NCBI GenBank assembly: GCA_002359635.1
Contig: DENJ01000042.1
Span: 1-52,024, forward strand
Direction: 5' to 3'
From: Burkholderiales bacterium UBA2647
Lineage (GTDB): Bacteria; Pseudomonadota; Gammaproteobacteria; Burkholderiales; Burkholderiaceae_E
Length of the DNA stretch: 52,024 bases
Both the position numbers and the translations under genes were made by a program. Within the stretch, counting starts at the first letter, position 1. Each line of letters begins with the position of its first letter. Below, piece after piece: positions 33,275-42,143 of this stretch. The notes under the pieces were generated by a model. It did not search any database and was not told where the DNA came from. It saw nothing but the letters and a program-made list of their open reading frames with translations.

Positions 33275-33859
33275 ATGGCTGAACGTTACCCCTTACCTGC
33301 ACTCGATGGCCTACCTGCCGACATACGCGACATGATGTTGAAGGTGCAGGAAAAATCGGGATTTGTACCCAATGTATTTCTGAAACTTGCCAGGCGCCCG
33401 GCAGAGTTTCGTGCTTTTTTTGCCTATCACGATGCCTTAATGCTCAAAGAAGGTAATTTGTCCAAGGCCGAACGCGAAATGATTGTGGTCGCAACGAGTG
33501 CAGCAAATCAATGCCTCTATTGTGTGGTCGCCCATGGCGCCTTGCTGAGAATCTTTGAAAAAAAGACGCTCATCGCTGATCAAATTGCGATCAATCATCG
33601 TAAAGCGGACATTACGCCGCGACAGCGCGCGATCCTTGACTTTGCGATGAAAGTGGCTTTTGAATCCGACACGATTGAAGACATCGATTTCGACATGCTT
33701 CATGAGCATGGGCTTAACGATGAGGATGCTTGGGATATCGGTGCGATTGCCGCTTTTTTTGCACTCAGCAACCGGATGGCTAACCTGTCGGGGATGATGC
33801 CGAACCCAGAGTTCTATTTATTAGGTCGAGTGCCCCGTGACAAGTCGGCAAACCGATAA
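33275..33859 (+). CDS. Peroxidase-related AhpD/carboxymuconolactone-decarboxylase-like protein
   Basis: 194 aa. The AhpD-type redox motif is Cys80-x2-Cys83 with His87 (CLYCVVAHGA). The N-terminal LDGLPADIRDMMLKVQEKSG then FVPNVFLKLARRPAEFRAFF is characteristic of the uncharacterised peroxidase-related family. It probably acts as a thiol peroxidase or disulfide reductase partner. GGAGCAA lies 7-10 bases before the ATG. It is a single gene between the ligase and the convergent rng gene. The true substrate is unknown. Confidence 0.88.
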   Translation: MAERYPLPALDGLPADIRDMMLKVQEKSGFVPNVFLKLARRPAEFRAFFAYHDALMLKEGNLSKAEREMIVVATSAANQCLYCVVAHGALLRIFEKKTLIADQIAINHRKADITPRQRAILDFAMKVAFESDTIEDIDFDMLHEHGLNDEDAWDIGAIAAFFALSNRMANLSGMMPNPEFYLLGRVPRDKSANR

Positions 33860-33888
33860 AGCGGCTGGCGGAGGGGTGAGGGGCGAGG

Positions 33889-35373
33889 CTAAGTCAAGAC
33901 AATGTCATAGTGTTCTTGGCCATAGCTTGCCTCGACGGCAAGCGATACCGGCTTTCCGATGTCTTCGCTCAGGCTTGCAAGACTTGCCGATTCTTCGTCA
34001 AGAAATAGATCAATGACTTGAGGGTTGGCAATGATACGGAAGCCTTGCGGATCGAATTGTCCTGCTTCGCGGCGAATCTCCCGTAAAATCTCATAACAAA
34101 CACTGCGCGCCGTCTTAACTTCGCCTTTACCCTGGCAAAGCGGGCAGGACTCGCGAAGGATATGAGCCAGCGATTCTCGGGTTCGTTTGCGGGTCATCTC
34201 GACCAGTCCCAGCCCGGTAAAGCCAAGCACCGAACTGCGCGTGCGATCTGTTGCCAGGGCTTTCCTCAACTCCTGCAAGACTGCATCACGGTGGTGTTCA
34301 CGATGCATATCGATAAAATCAATCACGATAATGCCACCTAAATTACGCAACCGAAGCTGGCGTGCAATCGCATGCGCTGCTTCCATATTGGTCTTGAACA
34401 CGGTGTCATCAAAGTTTTTGCCGCCCACATAGCCACCGGTGTTCACATCGATGGTTGTGAGCGCTTCAGTTTGATCGATTATCAGATAGCCACCCGATTT
34501 CAGATCAACACGCCGCGCCAAGGCACGTTCGATTTCTGTTTCAATGCCGTATAAATCAAAGATCGGTCGATCACCCCGATAAAGGCGGATTTTTTCTTCG
34601 ACGGCTGGCATATAGGCACGTGCAAAACGACACAAATGCTCTAACTCGCCAGCTTGGTCAACGCGCACGCCCGCTGTCAGTTCGCTGACCACGTCGCGCA
34701 AACAGCGCTCGCTCAGGCTTAACTCCTGATAGAGCAGTGAGCTTGCAGGTAACTGCTGCGTCAGCCGCAGGATTTCCTGCCACCGCTGTCTCAAGTAGGC
34801 AATATCGATGGCAAGCGCGGCGTCGTCGGCTTGCTCGGCCGAGGTTCGTACGATAAAGCCTCCGCGTTCCTCGGCAGGAATCAAGCCGTGCAGCCGCTGG
34901 CGCAAAAGCTCACGATCGCTTTCTTGATCGATTCGAGTCGAAATACCAATGTGCTTTGACTGCGGGAGGTACACCAAAAGTCGCCCGGCAATACTGATTT
35001 GGGTTGAAAGCCTAGCGCCCTTGGTCCCGAGCGGGTCTTTGATCACCTGGACCAACAAGGGCTGTCCCGCAAAAAGTGTTTTCTCGATCTGAATGGCGCT
35101 GAGTCGCTGCTCATCGCGATGCTCTTGCCTAGCACCCAGTTGCCTCGCCTGCCAGAGATCGGCAACATGCAAGAAGGCGGCACGTTCCAGGCCGATATCA
35201 ATGAATGCGGATTGCATGCCGGGCAAAACACGGTTGACCTTGCCAAGATAGATATTGCCGACCAGACCTCGGGTCACAGCGCGTTCGATGAAGACCTCTT
35301 GCACCATACCCTGGCGCACCAGGGCCACGCGGGTTTCATGGCTGTTCGTCTGAATCAGAAGTTCTTCAAGCAT
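33889..35373 (-). CDS. rng: Ribonuclease G
   Basis: 494 aa, RNase E/G catalytic core without the RNase E scaffold. The S1 domain near the start has GNIYLGKVNRVLPGMQSAFI and IGLERAAFLHVADLW. The DNase I-like active region has LTTIDVNTGGYVGGKNFDD and LRNLGGIIVIDFIDM with metal-binding aspartates. The Zn-link CPLCQGKG follows, then REIRREAGQ. It matures 16S rRNA 5' ends and decays mRNAs. The ATG is three bases after the maf stop; this is the last gene of the yebC-to-rng operon. Confidence 0.95.
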   Translation of the reverse strand: MLEELLIQTNSHETRVALVRQGMVQEVFIERAVTRGLVGNIYLGKVNRVLPGMQSAFIDIGLERAAFLHVADLWQARQLGARQEHRDEQRLSAIQIEKTLFAGQPLLVQVIKDPLGTKGARLSTQISIAGRLLVYLPQSKHIGISTRIDQESDRELLRQRLHGLIPAEERGGFIVRTSAEQADDAALAIDIAYLRQRWQEILRLTQQLPASSLLYQELSLSERCLRDVVSELTAGVRVDQAGELEHLCRFARAYMPAVEEKIRLYRGDRPIFDLYGIETEIERALARRVDLKSGGYLIIDQTEALTTIDVNTGGYVGGKNFDDTVFKTNMEAAHAIARQLRLRNLGGIIVIDFIDMHREHHRDAVLQELRKALATDRTRSSVLGFTGLGLVEMTRKRTRESLAHILRESCPLCQGKGEVKTARSVCYEILREIRREAGQFDPQGFRIIANPQVIDLFLDEESASLASLSEDIGKPVSLAVEASYGQEHYDIVLT

Positions 35374-35376
35374 GGC

Positions 35377-35973
35377 TTAGCGCAGTCCCAGCACCTTGGC
35401 AGTGAGATACAAAGGAAGGCCCATGATGCCACTTTGTGTGCCTTCGATACGGCGTACAAAGCTTCCGGCATGACCTTGAATCCCATAGGCGCCTGCCTTA
35501 TCCATGGGATCACCCGTATCAACATAGGCCTGAATCTCTGCATCTCGAAGCCTGGCAAACCATACCTTGGAAACTTCGCTACGCAAGATGATCCTGCCCG
35601 TGGTCTTCACGCATGCGACGGAGGTGATGACGCGATGTCGCCTGCCTGATAAACCTTGTAACATCCGAAAGGCCTCTTCGGCATCTTTAGGTTTACCTAG
35701 TATTTTTCCACCGAGGGCAACGCTTGTATCGGCCACCAGAATGGGTTTTGGTGCCAGGCAAAGGTCCTGCATTCTGCGGCTTGCGGCTTGGGCTTTTGCC
35801 TGAACAACGCGTTTCACATAGTCGCTCGGCGACTCATGATCGTCGTAAGCCTCCAAGGCTTCGGCATCCTCATGGGCTTGCGGCAAAAGCAATTCAACGG
35901 TAACTGGCAAAAATTGTAGCAATTCAAGCCTTCTTGGACTTTTTGAAGCGAGATAAATCGGAAGTCTTGTCAC
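35377..35973 (-). CDS. maf: Maf-like nucleoside triphosphate pyrophosphatase
   Basis: 198 aa from GTG at 35973, four bases after the rlmH stop; an earlier start at 36039 would overlap rlmH. The Maf signature YLASKSPRRLELLQFL opens the protein. KPILVADTSVALGGKILGKP and SDYVKRVVQAKAQAASR follow, then DKAGAYGIQGHAGSFVRRIE. The SPRR variant points to the dTTP/UTP pyrophosphatase (YhdE) branch rather than the YceF type. It cleans modified nucleotides or takes part in division arrest. It sits in an operon with rlmH and rng. Confidence 0.9.
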   Translation of the reverse strand: MTRLPIYLASKSPRRLELLQFLPVTVELLLPQAHEDAEALEAYDDHESPSDYVKRVVQAKAQAASRRMQDLCLAPKPILVADTSVALGGKILGKPKDAEEAFRMLQGLSGRRHRVITSVACVKTTGRIILRSEVSKVWFARLRDAEIQAYVDTGDPMDKAGAYGIQGHAGSFVRRIEGTQSGIMGLPLYLTAKVLGLR

Positions 35974-35977
35974 AACA

Positions 35978-36451
35978 CTAAGCGCGATGGTAGGGGTGTT
36001 GCTGAAGAATAGACCAAGCGCGAAACAATTGTTCAGCAATCACAACGCGCACGAGGCCGTGCGGTAAGGTGAAGCTTGAGAGCTGCAAGTTCAGCTTTGC
36101 CTGATCGCGAATCCTCGGGTGCAAACCATCTGCACCACCGATCACAAAAGCAGGTTGCTCGCCTTGCTCATGCCACTTCCCGCACTGGGCCGCGAATTGG
36201 AGCGAATTCAGGCGGCTCCCACGCTCGTCAAGCGCAACCATCACGAAGCTCCCGGATTGCAGTGATGTTTCAATGCGTTGAGCTTCGCGCAGCATGTATT
36301 GGCATGCCGGGCTTGAGGGGCTGCGAGGCTCTGCCCGGAGTTCGCGCCATTGAATTTCCCAATCCTTGGGTAATCGCGAACTGTACTGTTTACAGGCTTC
36401 GTCGATCCAAGCAGCAGGCCTATGTCCGAGCGATAGCACAAGACTGCGCAT
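35978..36451 (-). CDS. rlmH: 23S rRNA pseudouridine-1915 N3-methyltransferase
   Basis: 157 aa SPOUT methyltransferase that modifies helix 69 of 23S rRNA on assembled 70S ribosomes. Seen: YSSRLPKDWEIQWREL, the SAM-binding strand FVMVALDERGSRLNSLQFA, FVIGGADGLHP and the C-terminal LTLPHGLVRVVIAEQLFRAW-like end (read as FTLPHGLVRVVIAEQLFRAW), LQQHPYHR. Its length matches the family exactly. It follows rsfS after nine bases, and both act on the large ribosomal subunit. Confidence 0.96.
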   Translation of the reverse strand: MRSLVLSLGHRPAAWIDEACKQYSSRLPKDWEIQWRELRAEPRSPSSPACQYMLREAQRIETSLQSGSFVMVALDERGSRLNSLQFAAQCGKWHEQGEQPAFVIGGADGLHPRIRDQAKLNLQLSSFTLPHGLVRVVIAEQLFRAWSILQQHPYHRA

Positions 36452-36460
36452 GCAGCGAGG

Positions 36461-36841
36461 TCAGAGATCGACTTTGTTTGCGCTGCGAGTGCTTGAGGCC
36501 CCAAGCTTCATTCTTACGGGCTTATCGCCCCAGATTTCCTCAAGACGATAATAGCTGCGGATGGCGGGCTGCATGATATGGACCACGGCATCGCCTGCAT
36601 CGACCAAAACCCACTCGCCGCTTGCCTCACCTTCAACTGCGAGAACCTCGCCGCCCGCAGCCTTGACCTGTTGAGCGACCCGCCAGGCGAGCGCCTTGGT
36701 TTGTCGATGAGAGGTGCCGCTTGCAATAATCACGCGATCAAAGAGATCGCTTAGCCCGCCGGTGTTATAAACCTTAATATCCTGTGCCTTAACATCTTCA
36801 AGTGCATCGACGATGACCCTCTGAAGTTTTCTAATATCCAT
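36461..36841 (-). CDS. rsfS: Ribosomal silencing factor RsfS
   Basis: 126 aa. VDALEDVKAQDIKVYNTGGL, then DLFDRVIIASGTSHRQTKAL and WVLVDAGDAVVHIMQPAIRS with YYRLEEIW are the family landmarks. RsfS binds ribosomal protein uL14 and blocks subunit joining in starvation. The start lies nine bases after the nadD stop; the nadD-rsfS-rlmH order is conserved widely. The end is slightly extended (SSTRSANKVDL). Confidence 0.96.
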   Translation of the reverse strand: MDIRKLQRVIVDALEDVKAQDIKVYNTGGLSDLFDRVIIASGTSHRQTKALAWRVAQQVKAAGGEVLAVEGEASGEWVLVDAGDAVVHIMQPAIRSYYRLEEIWGDKPVRMKLGASSTRSANKVDL

Positions 36842-36850
36842 ATCGTTCCT

Positions 36851-37621
36851 TCAGGTAGATCTTTGCGGATCTTCCTTCAATGCTGTCAAAAGTGGTCGAT
36901 AAAGACCTTGTTCACGAATATAGTCCAACAAGGGCTTACCGAGGTAGCGTTCAAGCGCAGCCGATTCGACTTTTTCACCCACCCTGTCCTCGGGTAGCGT
37001 TGCCGACAGGGCAAATTCTTGCCTCAACATGGTTGAAGAAGTCGGAACCGGTGACATGGCAAAAAACACGATCTGCCCGTGGCTGGTCCAAGGCAGGTGA
37101 TCGCAGCCGTGTTGTTGGACAAGTTTTTCCACTGGCGCGGGTAAATCCTGCAGGCCGAAGCCGGGTCGCGTCGTAACCGCAAGATGGACATGGTCAAGCA
37201 GACGATCGTAGTCCCGCCAGCTTGAGAGGTTTCTGAGCTGATCAGCACCAAGAATCATGACACGTCGCTTGTCCGGATGGTCACGGGCCAATTCCTTGAC
37301 GGTATCAATGCTGTAAGTGGGCTCTCCGCTGCGCTCAAAACGCTCAATCTCTCTTGTATCGATATCAAAACGTGATCGATCAATCATCGATAGCAAACAA
37401 CTCAACATCGCCAGACGCTGGGTCTTATCGGCGCGCTGCAGGCTGCTTCTTGCTTGCTCGATTTGTTTTTGCCAGGACTGGCCCGTGGGCATGAAGCGCA
37501 ACTGATCAAGACCAAGCGCCAGCATCGCAGCATGCGCCAAGGCAAGATGCCCACGATGAGGTGGATCGAAACTCCCACCGAGCCATCCCCAACTCGGTGC
37601 GCCAGTGGCTAGGCCTGTCAG
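36851..37621 (-). CDS. nadD: Nicotinate-nucleotide adenylyltransferase, CTG start inferred
   Basis: Makes nicotinate adenine dinucleotide from NaMN and ATP (NAD pathway). The nucleotidyl-transferase motif GGSFDPPHRGHLALAHAA is complete only if translation begins upstream of the TTG at 37540. From the upstream in-frame stop at 37639 to that TTG there is no ATG, GTG or TTG. CTG at 37621 overlaps the hemF stop (CTGA) and has AAGGGA six bases before it, giving 256 aa with GGSFDPPHRGH at 15-25. SIDTVKEL, VMILGADQLRNLSSWRDYD and the ISSTMLRQ-equivalent TSSTMLRQ follow. It is co-transcribed with hemF and rsfS. Confidence 0.92.
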   Translation of the reverse strand: MTGLATGAPSWGWLGGSFDPPHRGHLALAHAAMLALGLDQLRFMPTGQSWQKQIEQARSSLQRADKTQRLAMLSCLLSMIDRSRFDIDTREIERFERSGEPTYSIDTVKELARDHPDKRRVMILGADQLRNLSSWRDYDRLLDHVHLAVTTRPGFGLQDLPAPVEKLVQQHGCDHLPWTSHGQIVFFAMSPVPTSSTMLRQEFALSATLPEDRVGEKVESAALERYLGKPLLDYIREQGLYRPLLTALKEDPQRST

Positions 37622-38526
37622 ACCCAGTCCCTTGGCTTAATCAGTTGATACAGCGCCGCTTCGGGGCTATCCGGTGCAGGGTGCCAGTCATAGCGCCACT
37701 TCACGATGGGTGGCATGGACATCAGAATCGACTCGGTGCGTCCTTGCGACTGAAGGCCAAACAAGGTACCGCGATCAAATACCAGATTGAATTCGACATA
37801 ACGACCGCGTCGATAGGCTTGGAAGTCGCGCTCGCGTTCGCCGTATTGGATCGAGCGACGCTTTTCCACGATAGGCACATAGGCCTGCAAAAAATGATCA
37901 CCCACCGAGCGCGTGAGTGCGAAGGCCTGCTCGAGGTTGGGTTCGCTTAAATCATCGAAAAAAATGCCGCCAATACCGCGTGCCTCTTGACGATGTTTAA
38001 GAAAAAAATAGTCATCGCACCATCGTTTAAAACGAGGATGCCAATGCGAGCCGAACGAATCCAGAGCGTTTTTGCAATGCTGGTGAAAGTGCCTGGCATC
38101 GTCCTCAAAACCGTAATAGGGTGTTAAATCCATGCCGCCACCGCACCAGCCGATCGAGCCATGATCAGGATGGTCATGATCAAAGGCCATGAAGAGCCGA
38201 ACGTTCATGTGCACCGTGGGCACGTAGGGATTATGGGGATGCAAAACCAGGGATACCCCCATGGCTTCCCAACGTCTGCCGGCTAGTTCGGGGCGATGCG
38301 CACTTGCCGAGGGCGGCAGGCGATCGCCCATCACATGGGAAAAATTGCAGCCCCCGCGCTCAAATAAGGCACCTTTTTCGATCACGCGCGAAATGCCACC
38401 TCCGCCCTCAGGACGATCCCACTGATCAATCGCGAAAGAACGGCCATCGAGCCCTTCAAGGTGCTCGATGATGCTTGATTGCAGTCCGAGAAAGTACTGT
38501 TTAGCCTGGTGCAAGATGCCTGTCAT
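37618..38526 (-). CDS. hemF: Oxygen-dependent coproporphyrinogen III oxidase
   Basis: 302 aa from ATG 38526, close to E. coli HemF; an earlier in-frame start would overlap purD. It converts coproporphyrinogen III to protoporphyrinogen IX in heme synthesis. The landmarks are GGGGISRVIEKGALFERGGC with NFSHV, HPHNPYVPTVHMNVRLF, WCGGGMDLTPYYGFEDDARH, YFFLKHRQEARGIGGIFFDD and RGRYVEFNLVFDRGTLFGLQ with GGRTES-like QGRTESILMSMPP. AGGA is 11 bases upstream of the ATG. Its stop is overlapped by the inferred nadD start. Confidence 0.97.
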   Translation of the reverse strand: MTGILHQAKQYFLGLQSSIIEHLEGLDGRSFAIDQWDRPEGGGGISRVIEKGALFERGGCNFSHVMGDRLPPSASAHRPELAGRRWEAMGVSLVLHPHNPYVPTVHMNVRLFMAFDHDHPDHGSIGWCGGGMDLTPYYGFEDDARHFHQHCKNALDSFGSHWHPRFKRWCDDYFFLKHRQEARGIGGIFFDDLSEPNLEQAFALTRSVGDHFLQAYVPIVEKRRSIQYGERERDFQAYRRGRYVEFNLVFDRGTLFGLQSQGRTESILMSMPPIVKWRYDWHPAPDSPEAALYQLIKPRDWV

Positions 38527-38546
38527 TGACGCGTTCTTCCTGCAAA

Positions 38547-39878
38547 CTATACCAGTGTGCCGTTGTTGCGCCTGGCGCGCCACGCAATATCTTTCCGGTA
38601 TTGTCCGCCCTCAAGCCTTATCTGCGCCATGCTTTCGTAGGCATGTTGTTGGGCGAGTTTAACGCTATCGCCCAGGCCAACGGCACAAAGCACCCTACCG
38701 CCACTGCTGAGCAACTCCCCGGATCGATCCTCCGTGCCGGCATGAAACACCAAGCGTTCAAGGCCTACAGGATCCGCAAGGCGCTTGGTCTGACCTAGGC
38801 TTGAGGCTGCCCCTGTGTTGAGTAAACCCTTAATCGGATCGCCAACCCGGGGGGACTGGGGATAGCCATTGGCTGCAAGTACAACACCCACGGCGTGTCG
38901 CCGGTCCCATTGCGCTTCGACTTGATTGAGTTTACCGGCCAGTGCGGCTTCGATCAAGTCAACCAGGTCGCTACGTAGCCGGACCAACAAGGGCTGGGTC
39001 TCCGGGTCGCCAAGTCGACAATTAAATTCGAGCACCTTCACGCCCTTTTGGGGATCGACCATCAAGCCCGCATACAAAAAGCCGAGGTAGCGATGGCCTT
39101 CGGCGGCCATCCCTTTAACCGCCTTCGTGATGACCTCACGCATCACAAAGGCGTGAACATCGGGGGTGACCACCGGCGCAGGCGAGTAGGCGCCCATGCC
39201 ACCGGTGTTTGGCCCTGTGTCGCCATCGCCCAGCCTTTTGTGGTCCTGGCTCGATGCAAGGGCAAGCACATGCTCCCCATCGACCATGGCAATAAAACTT
39301 GCCTCTTCCCCAGACAAACAAGCTTCGATCACGACACGGGCGCCGGCTTGGCCAAAGCCACGATCTTTGAGCATCCAATCAATGGCTTCGTGCGCTTCCT
39401 CAAGGGTTTGGGCAACGATGACGCCTTTACCCGCTGCCAGACCATCGGCTTTAATCACAATCGGCGCACCCTGCGCCTCCACATAACGGTGCGCCGCCTC
39501 GGCATCACTAAAGCTTTGGTAGGCTGCAGTTGGAATCCCCATGCGGGTCATGAACTGCTTGGCAAAGTCTTTCGAGGATTCGAGTTGCGCGGCAGCGCGC
39601 GTCGGTCCGAAGATGGCCAGTTTTCTTGTCTGAAAATAGTCAACGATCCCTGCGGCAAGCGGTGCCTCAGGCCCCACAACAGTGAAGCGCAGGCCTTCGC
39701 GCGCTGCGAAGTCTGCAAGGGCCTCATGATCGCTCAAGGCAATGTTTTGAACCTTGGGTTCATGCGCGGTTCCACCGTTGCCGGGGGCAACATAGACCTG
39801 TGTGACCTTTGCCGACTGTGCTAATTTCCAAGCGATGGCGTGTTCACGTCCGCCCGCGCCGATCACCAGTATTTTCAC
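38547..39878 (-). CDS. purD: Phosphoribosylamine--glycine ligase
   Basis: 443 aa ATP-grasp enzyme, second step of purine synthesis. MKILVIGAGGREHAIAWKLA starts the protein; VVGPEAPLAAGIVDYF, IVIKADGLAAGKGVIVAQT (ATP), SFIAMVDGEHVLALASSQDH and LEFNCRLGDPETQPLLVRL are all canonical. The start codon is GTG, overlapping the yebC stop (GTGA). It lies 20 bases upstream of hemF. Length and motifs are complete. Confidence 0.97.
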   Translation of the reverse strand: MKILVIGAGGREHAIAWKLAQSAKVTQVYVAPGNGGTAHEPKVQNIALSDHEALADFAAREGLRFTVVGPEAPLAAGIVDYFQTRKLAIFGPTRAAAQLESSKDFAKQFMTRMGIPTAAYQSFSDAEAAHRYVEAQGAPIVIKADGLAAGKGVIVAQTLEEAHEAIDWMLKDRGFGQAGARVVIEACLSGEEASFIAMVDGEHVLALASSQDHKRLGDGDTGPNTGGMGAYSPAPVVTPDVHAFVMREVITKAVKGMAAEGHRYLGFLYAGLMVDPQKGVKVLEFNCRLGDPETQPLLVRLRSDLVDLIEAALAGKLNQVEAQWDRRHAVGVVLAANGYPQSPRVGDPIKGLLNTGAASSLGQTKRLADPVGLERLVFHAGTEDRSGELLSSGGRVLCAVGLGDSVKLAQQHAYESMAQIRLEGGQYRKDIAWRARRNNGTLV

Positions 39879-40603
39879 GCGTCACCCAGCGAAGCATTGG
39901 TGTAAACCTCTTGCACATCATCGAGGCTTTCAAGCGCATCGAGCAGTCTTTGCATTTTCTCGGCATCATCGCCTTGCAAGACGATCTCGTTATCGGATTT
40001 CATCACAATGCCTGCGATATCGCTTCTGAGACCGGCAGCGTCAAGGGCTTGTCGAATCGGCTCAAAAAGGCCTGGCTCGCAGATGACTTCGATCGAATCG
40101 TCGTCGCCGCGAATCACATCGTCAGCACCCGCATCGAGTGCCACGTCGATGACTTTTTCCTCTGATGTGCCTGGCGCAAAAATTATCTGGCCACAGTGGC
40201 GAAACTGGAAGGCGACCGAACCGTCAGTACCCAGATTGCCACCGTGTTTCGAAAAGGCGTGGCGAACTTCGGCCACGGTTCGTATTCGGTTATCGGTCAT
40301 GCAGTCAACAATGATTGCAGCACCCGCTATGCCATAACCCTCATAGCGGATCTCTTCGTAGTTCGCGCCCTCAAGACCGCCAGCACCGCGCGCAATCGCC
40401 CGTTGGACGGTGTCCTTGGGCATGTTCGCTTCAGATGCTTTATCCATGGCTAAGCGAAGTCTCGGATTGGTGTCACTGTCGCCACCGCCGATGCGGGCGG
40501 CAACCGTGATTTCCCGGATAAGTCGCGTGAAAAGCTTGCCTCTTTTGGCGTCTTGACGTCCTTTGCGGTGCTGAATATTGGCCCACTTCGAATGACCGGC
40601 CAT
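39875..40603 (-). CDS. YebC/PmpR family regulator/translation factor
   Basis: 242 aa from the ATG at 40603, where the invariant MAGHSKWANIQHRKGRQDAK begins; the frame is open further upstream but without homology. Later landmarks are KASEANMPKDTVQRAIARG and YEGYGIAGAAIIVDCMTDNR. The family binds DNA in some species and helps ribosomes through proline stretches in others. It is first in the operon leading to purD and diverges from the Tad secretin gene. Confidence 0.95.
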   Translation of the reverse strand: MAGHSKWANIQHRKGRQDAKRGKLFTRLIREITVAARIGGGDSDTNPRLRLAMDKASEANMPKDTVQRAIARGAGGLEGANYEEIRYEGYGIAGAAIIVDCMTDNRIRTVAEVRHAFSKHGGNLGTDGSVAFQFRHCGQIIFAPGTSEEKVIDVALDAGADDVIRGDDDSIEVICEPGLFEPIRQALDAAGLRSDIAGIVMKSDNEIVLQGDDAEKMQRLLDALESLDDVQEVYTNASLGDA

Positions 40604-40784
40604 GCTTGCCCTTGATGGTGTACGCCTGCTGGCGCGAGACTTGAATTTTACACCGCAGCGGGTAAGCGAATCGGCCAAAAGGATGACCTTCGCCCCGTAA
40701 GGCTCAAGGAAAGGACAGACCGCGTTCGACACGGTGCTTGAGTTCCCAAGCCGATTCATGCCGATCACCCTCTTGAGGCCGCCC

Positions 40785-42143
40785 ATGCAAAACCAATTGC
40801 CTAATTTTCTGTTGCTCTGTGTTGTGACACTTTTTGTGATTTTTCAGCAGCCGCCGGTGAAAGCTGGCGTACCTGAAGCGCCGGGTCGCAGCGAGGCGCA
40901 GCCCCTGTTGACAGCGCCTGAATCAACCCGCTGCGAGCGCGTTGCTGAGCCTATTCGCTTAAGACTGGGTGAGCCCGTAGCGCTTCAATTGTCAAGCCGC
41001 AAAGAACATTCGCGATGGAATACCCGTCCTGATGTCTTGAGCGTTCAAGGCGGTCCCGGGGGGACCCATTTGCTGAAGGCAGAAAGGCCGGGCTACAGCG
41101 AATTGCGCCTTAGTTTTGAGGCTGACGCCGCCCACGGCGATGTGAGCTGCAAGATCTGGCGGGTCGAGACGCTGGTCGACTTGACGCAAGCCCAAGATCT
41201 GATCGCCGATTGGATGCGGCAGGAGTCAAGGGCTTCTTCCTGGTCCTTGCCGCAGCTTTCCTTGAGCGCTCGGGGTAGCCTCATCGTCCTGGAGGGTGAG
41301 GTTGCTCAGCTCGAACATCGCAAAGCGCTCGAGTCCTTACTGAGCCATTGGCTTGACTCCCAAGCCTTTCAGGGTTTGCGTTTGGTGAACTGGGTGCATG
41401 TCAGACCTGCTGAACAAATCATGCTCGAAGTACGAATTGCCGAGGTGTCTTCGCGTCTGCTCGACAAACTTGGGGTTGATTGGCAGATCGGCAAGGCGCA
41501 GCCTATTTCCGCGGGCTTTGGACAGTGGGGTGCCCAAGCGGGCTTCTCAGCGGGTGCGGCCGCTTTGGTACGCCTGATGCGCGGCGCGGCGGTGCTCGGT
41601 ATTGATGCAGAGGCTTCACGTTCGCAGTGGCGGTTGCTCGCTCAGCCCAACCTGATGGCGCAAAGCGGCAGTGAGGCGCAGTTTCTGTCTGGCGGCAAAG
41701 TGTTTATACCGATCTCGATTCAACAAGGACAAGGCGAACAAGTGAGCATCAGCACCCGCCTTGATGAACGCGAGTACGGGGTGAGTCTAAAGTTCACACC
41801 ACGGCTGATGGCCGATGGACGAATCGAGTTGAAGGTGGTTCCTGAGGTATCCGAGTTGTCAAGAGACGGGGTGATGGTCAGTGCCGGCGAGCGCGGCTCG
41901 GTACTGCCCTTGGTGACAGTTCGCAAGGCAAGTACAACCGTCACGCTTGATGATGGCGAGAGCTATGTGGTTGGGGGATTGATCAACTTTGGCGAGGAAC
42001 ACGGCCGGCGCGGCCTACCAGGTCTGGTCGAATCAAGGCTCCTTAATGGTCTGCTTGGCTCAAATGATCGCCATCAACATCAAAGCGAATTGGTGTTTGT
42101 GGTGACGCCGAGACGGCTCATCCGACATCAAGGAGCGCAATGA
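40785..42143 (+). CDS. CpaC/RcpA-type pilus secretin (Tad system)
   Basis: 452 aa from ATG 40785, chosen for GAGG six bases upstream and an immediate signal peptide (NFLLLCVVTLFVIF…VKAG); earlier in-frame starts exist. Residues about 55-120 match the pilus-formation N domain (RLRLGEPVALQL…PGYSELRL). A BON-like segment follows (RGSLIVLEGEVAQLEHRKAL). The secretin core has EQIMLEVRIAEVSSRLLDKL, a beta-barrel region and the end ESYVVGGLINFGEEHGRRGL with SELVFVVTPR. It forms an outer-membrane channel. It is coupled by ATGA to a CpaF gene. No other Tad component is present. Confidence 0.87.
   Translation: MQNQLPNFLLLCVVTLFVIFQQPPVKAGVPEAPGRSEAQPLLTAPESTRCERVAEPIRLRLGEPVALQLSSRKEHSRWNTRPDVLSVQGGPGGTHLLKAERPGYSELRLSFEADAAHGDVSCKIWRVETLVDLTQAQDLIADWMRQESRASSWSLPQLSLSARGSLIVLEGEVAQLEHRKALESLLSHWLDSQAFQGLRLVNWVHVRPAEQIMLEVRIAEVSSRLLDKLGVDWQIGKAQPISAGFGQWGAQAGFSAGAAALVRLMRGAAVLGIDAEASRSQWRLLAQPNLMAQSGSEAQFLSGGKVFIPISIQQGQGEQVSISTRLDEREYGVSLKFTPRLMADGRIELKVVPEVSELSRDGVMVSAGERGSVLPLVTVRKASTTVTLDDGESYVVGGLINFGEEHGRRGLPGLVESRLLNGLLGSNDRHQHQSELVFVVTPRRLIRHQGAQ

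Noticed and set aside
39048..39824. 258-aa open frame opposite purD
   Set aside because: Antisense to a fully canonical essential gene; its composition mirrors purD codons and no domain is recognisable.
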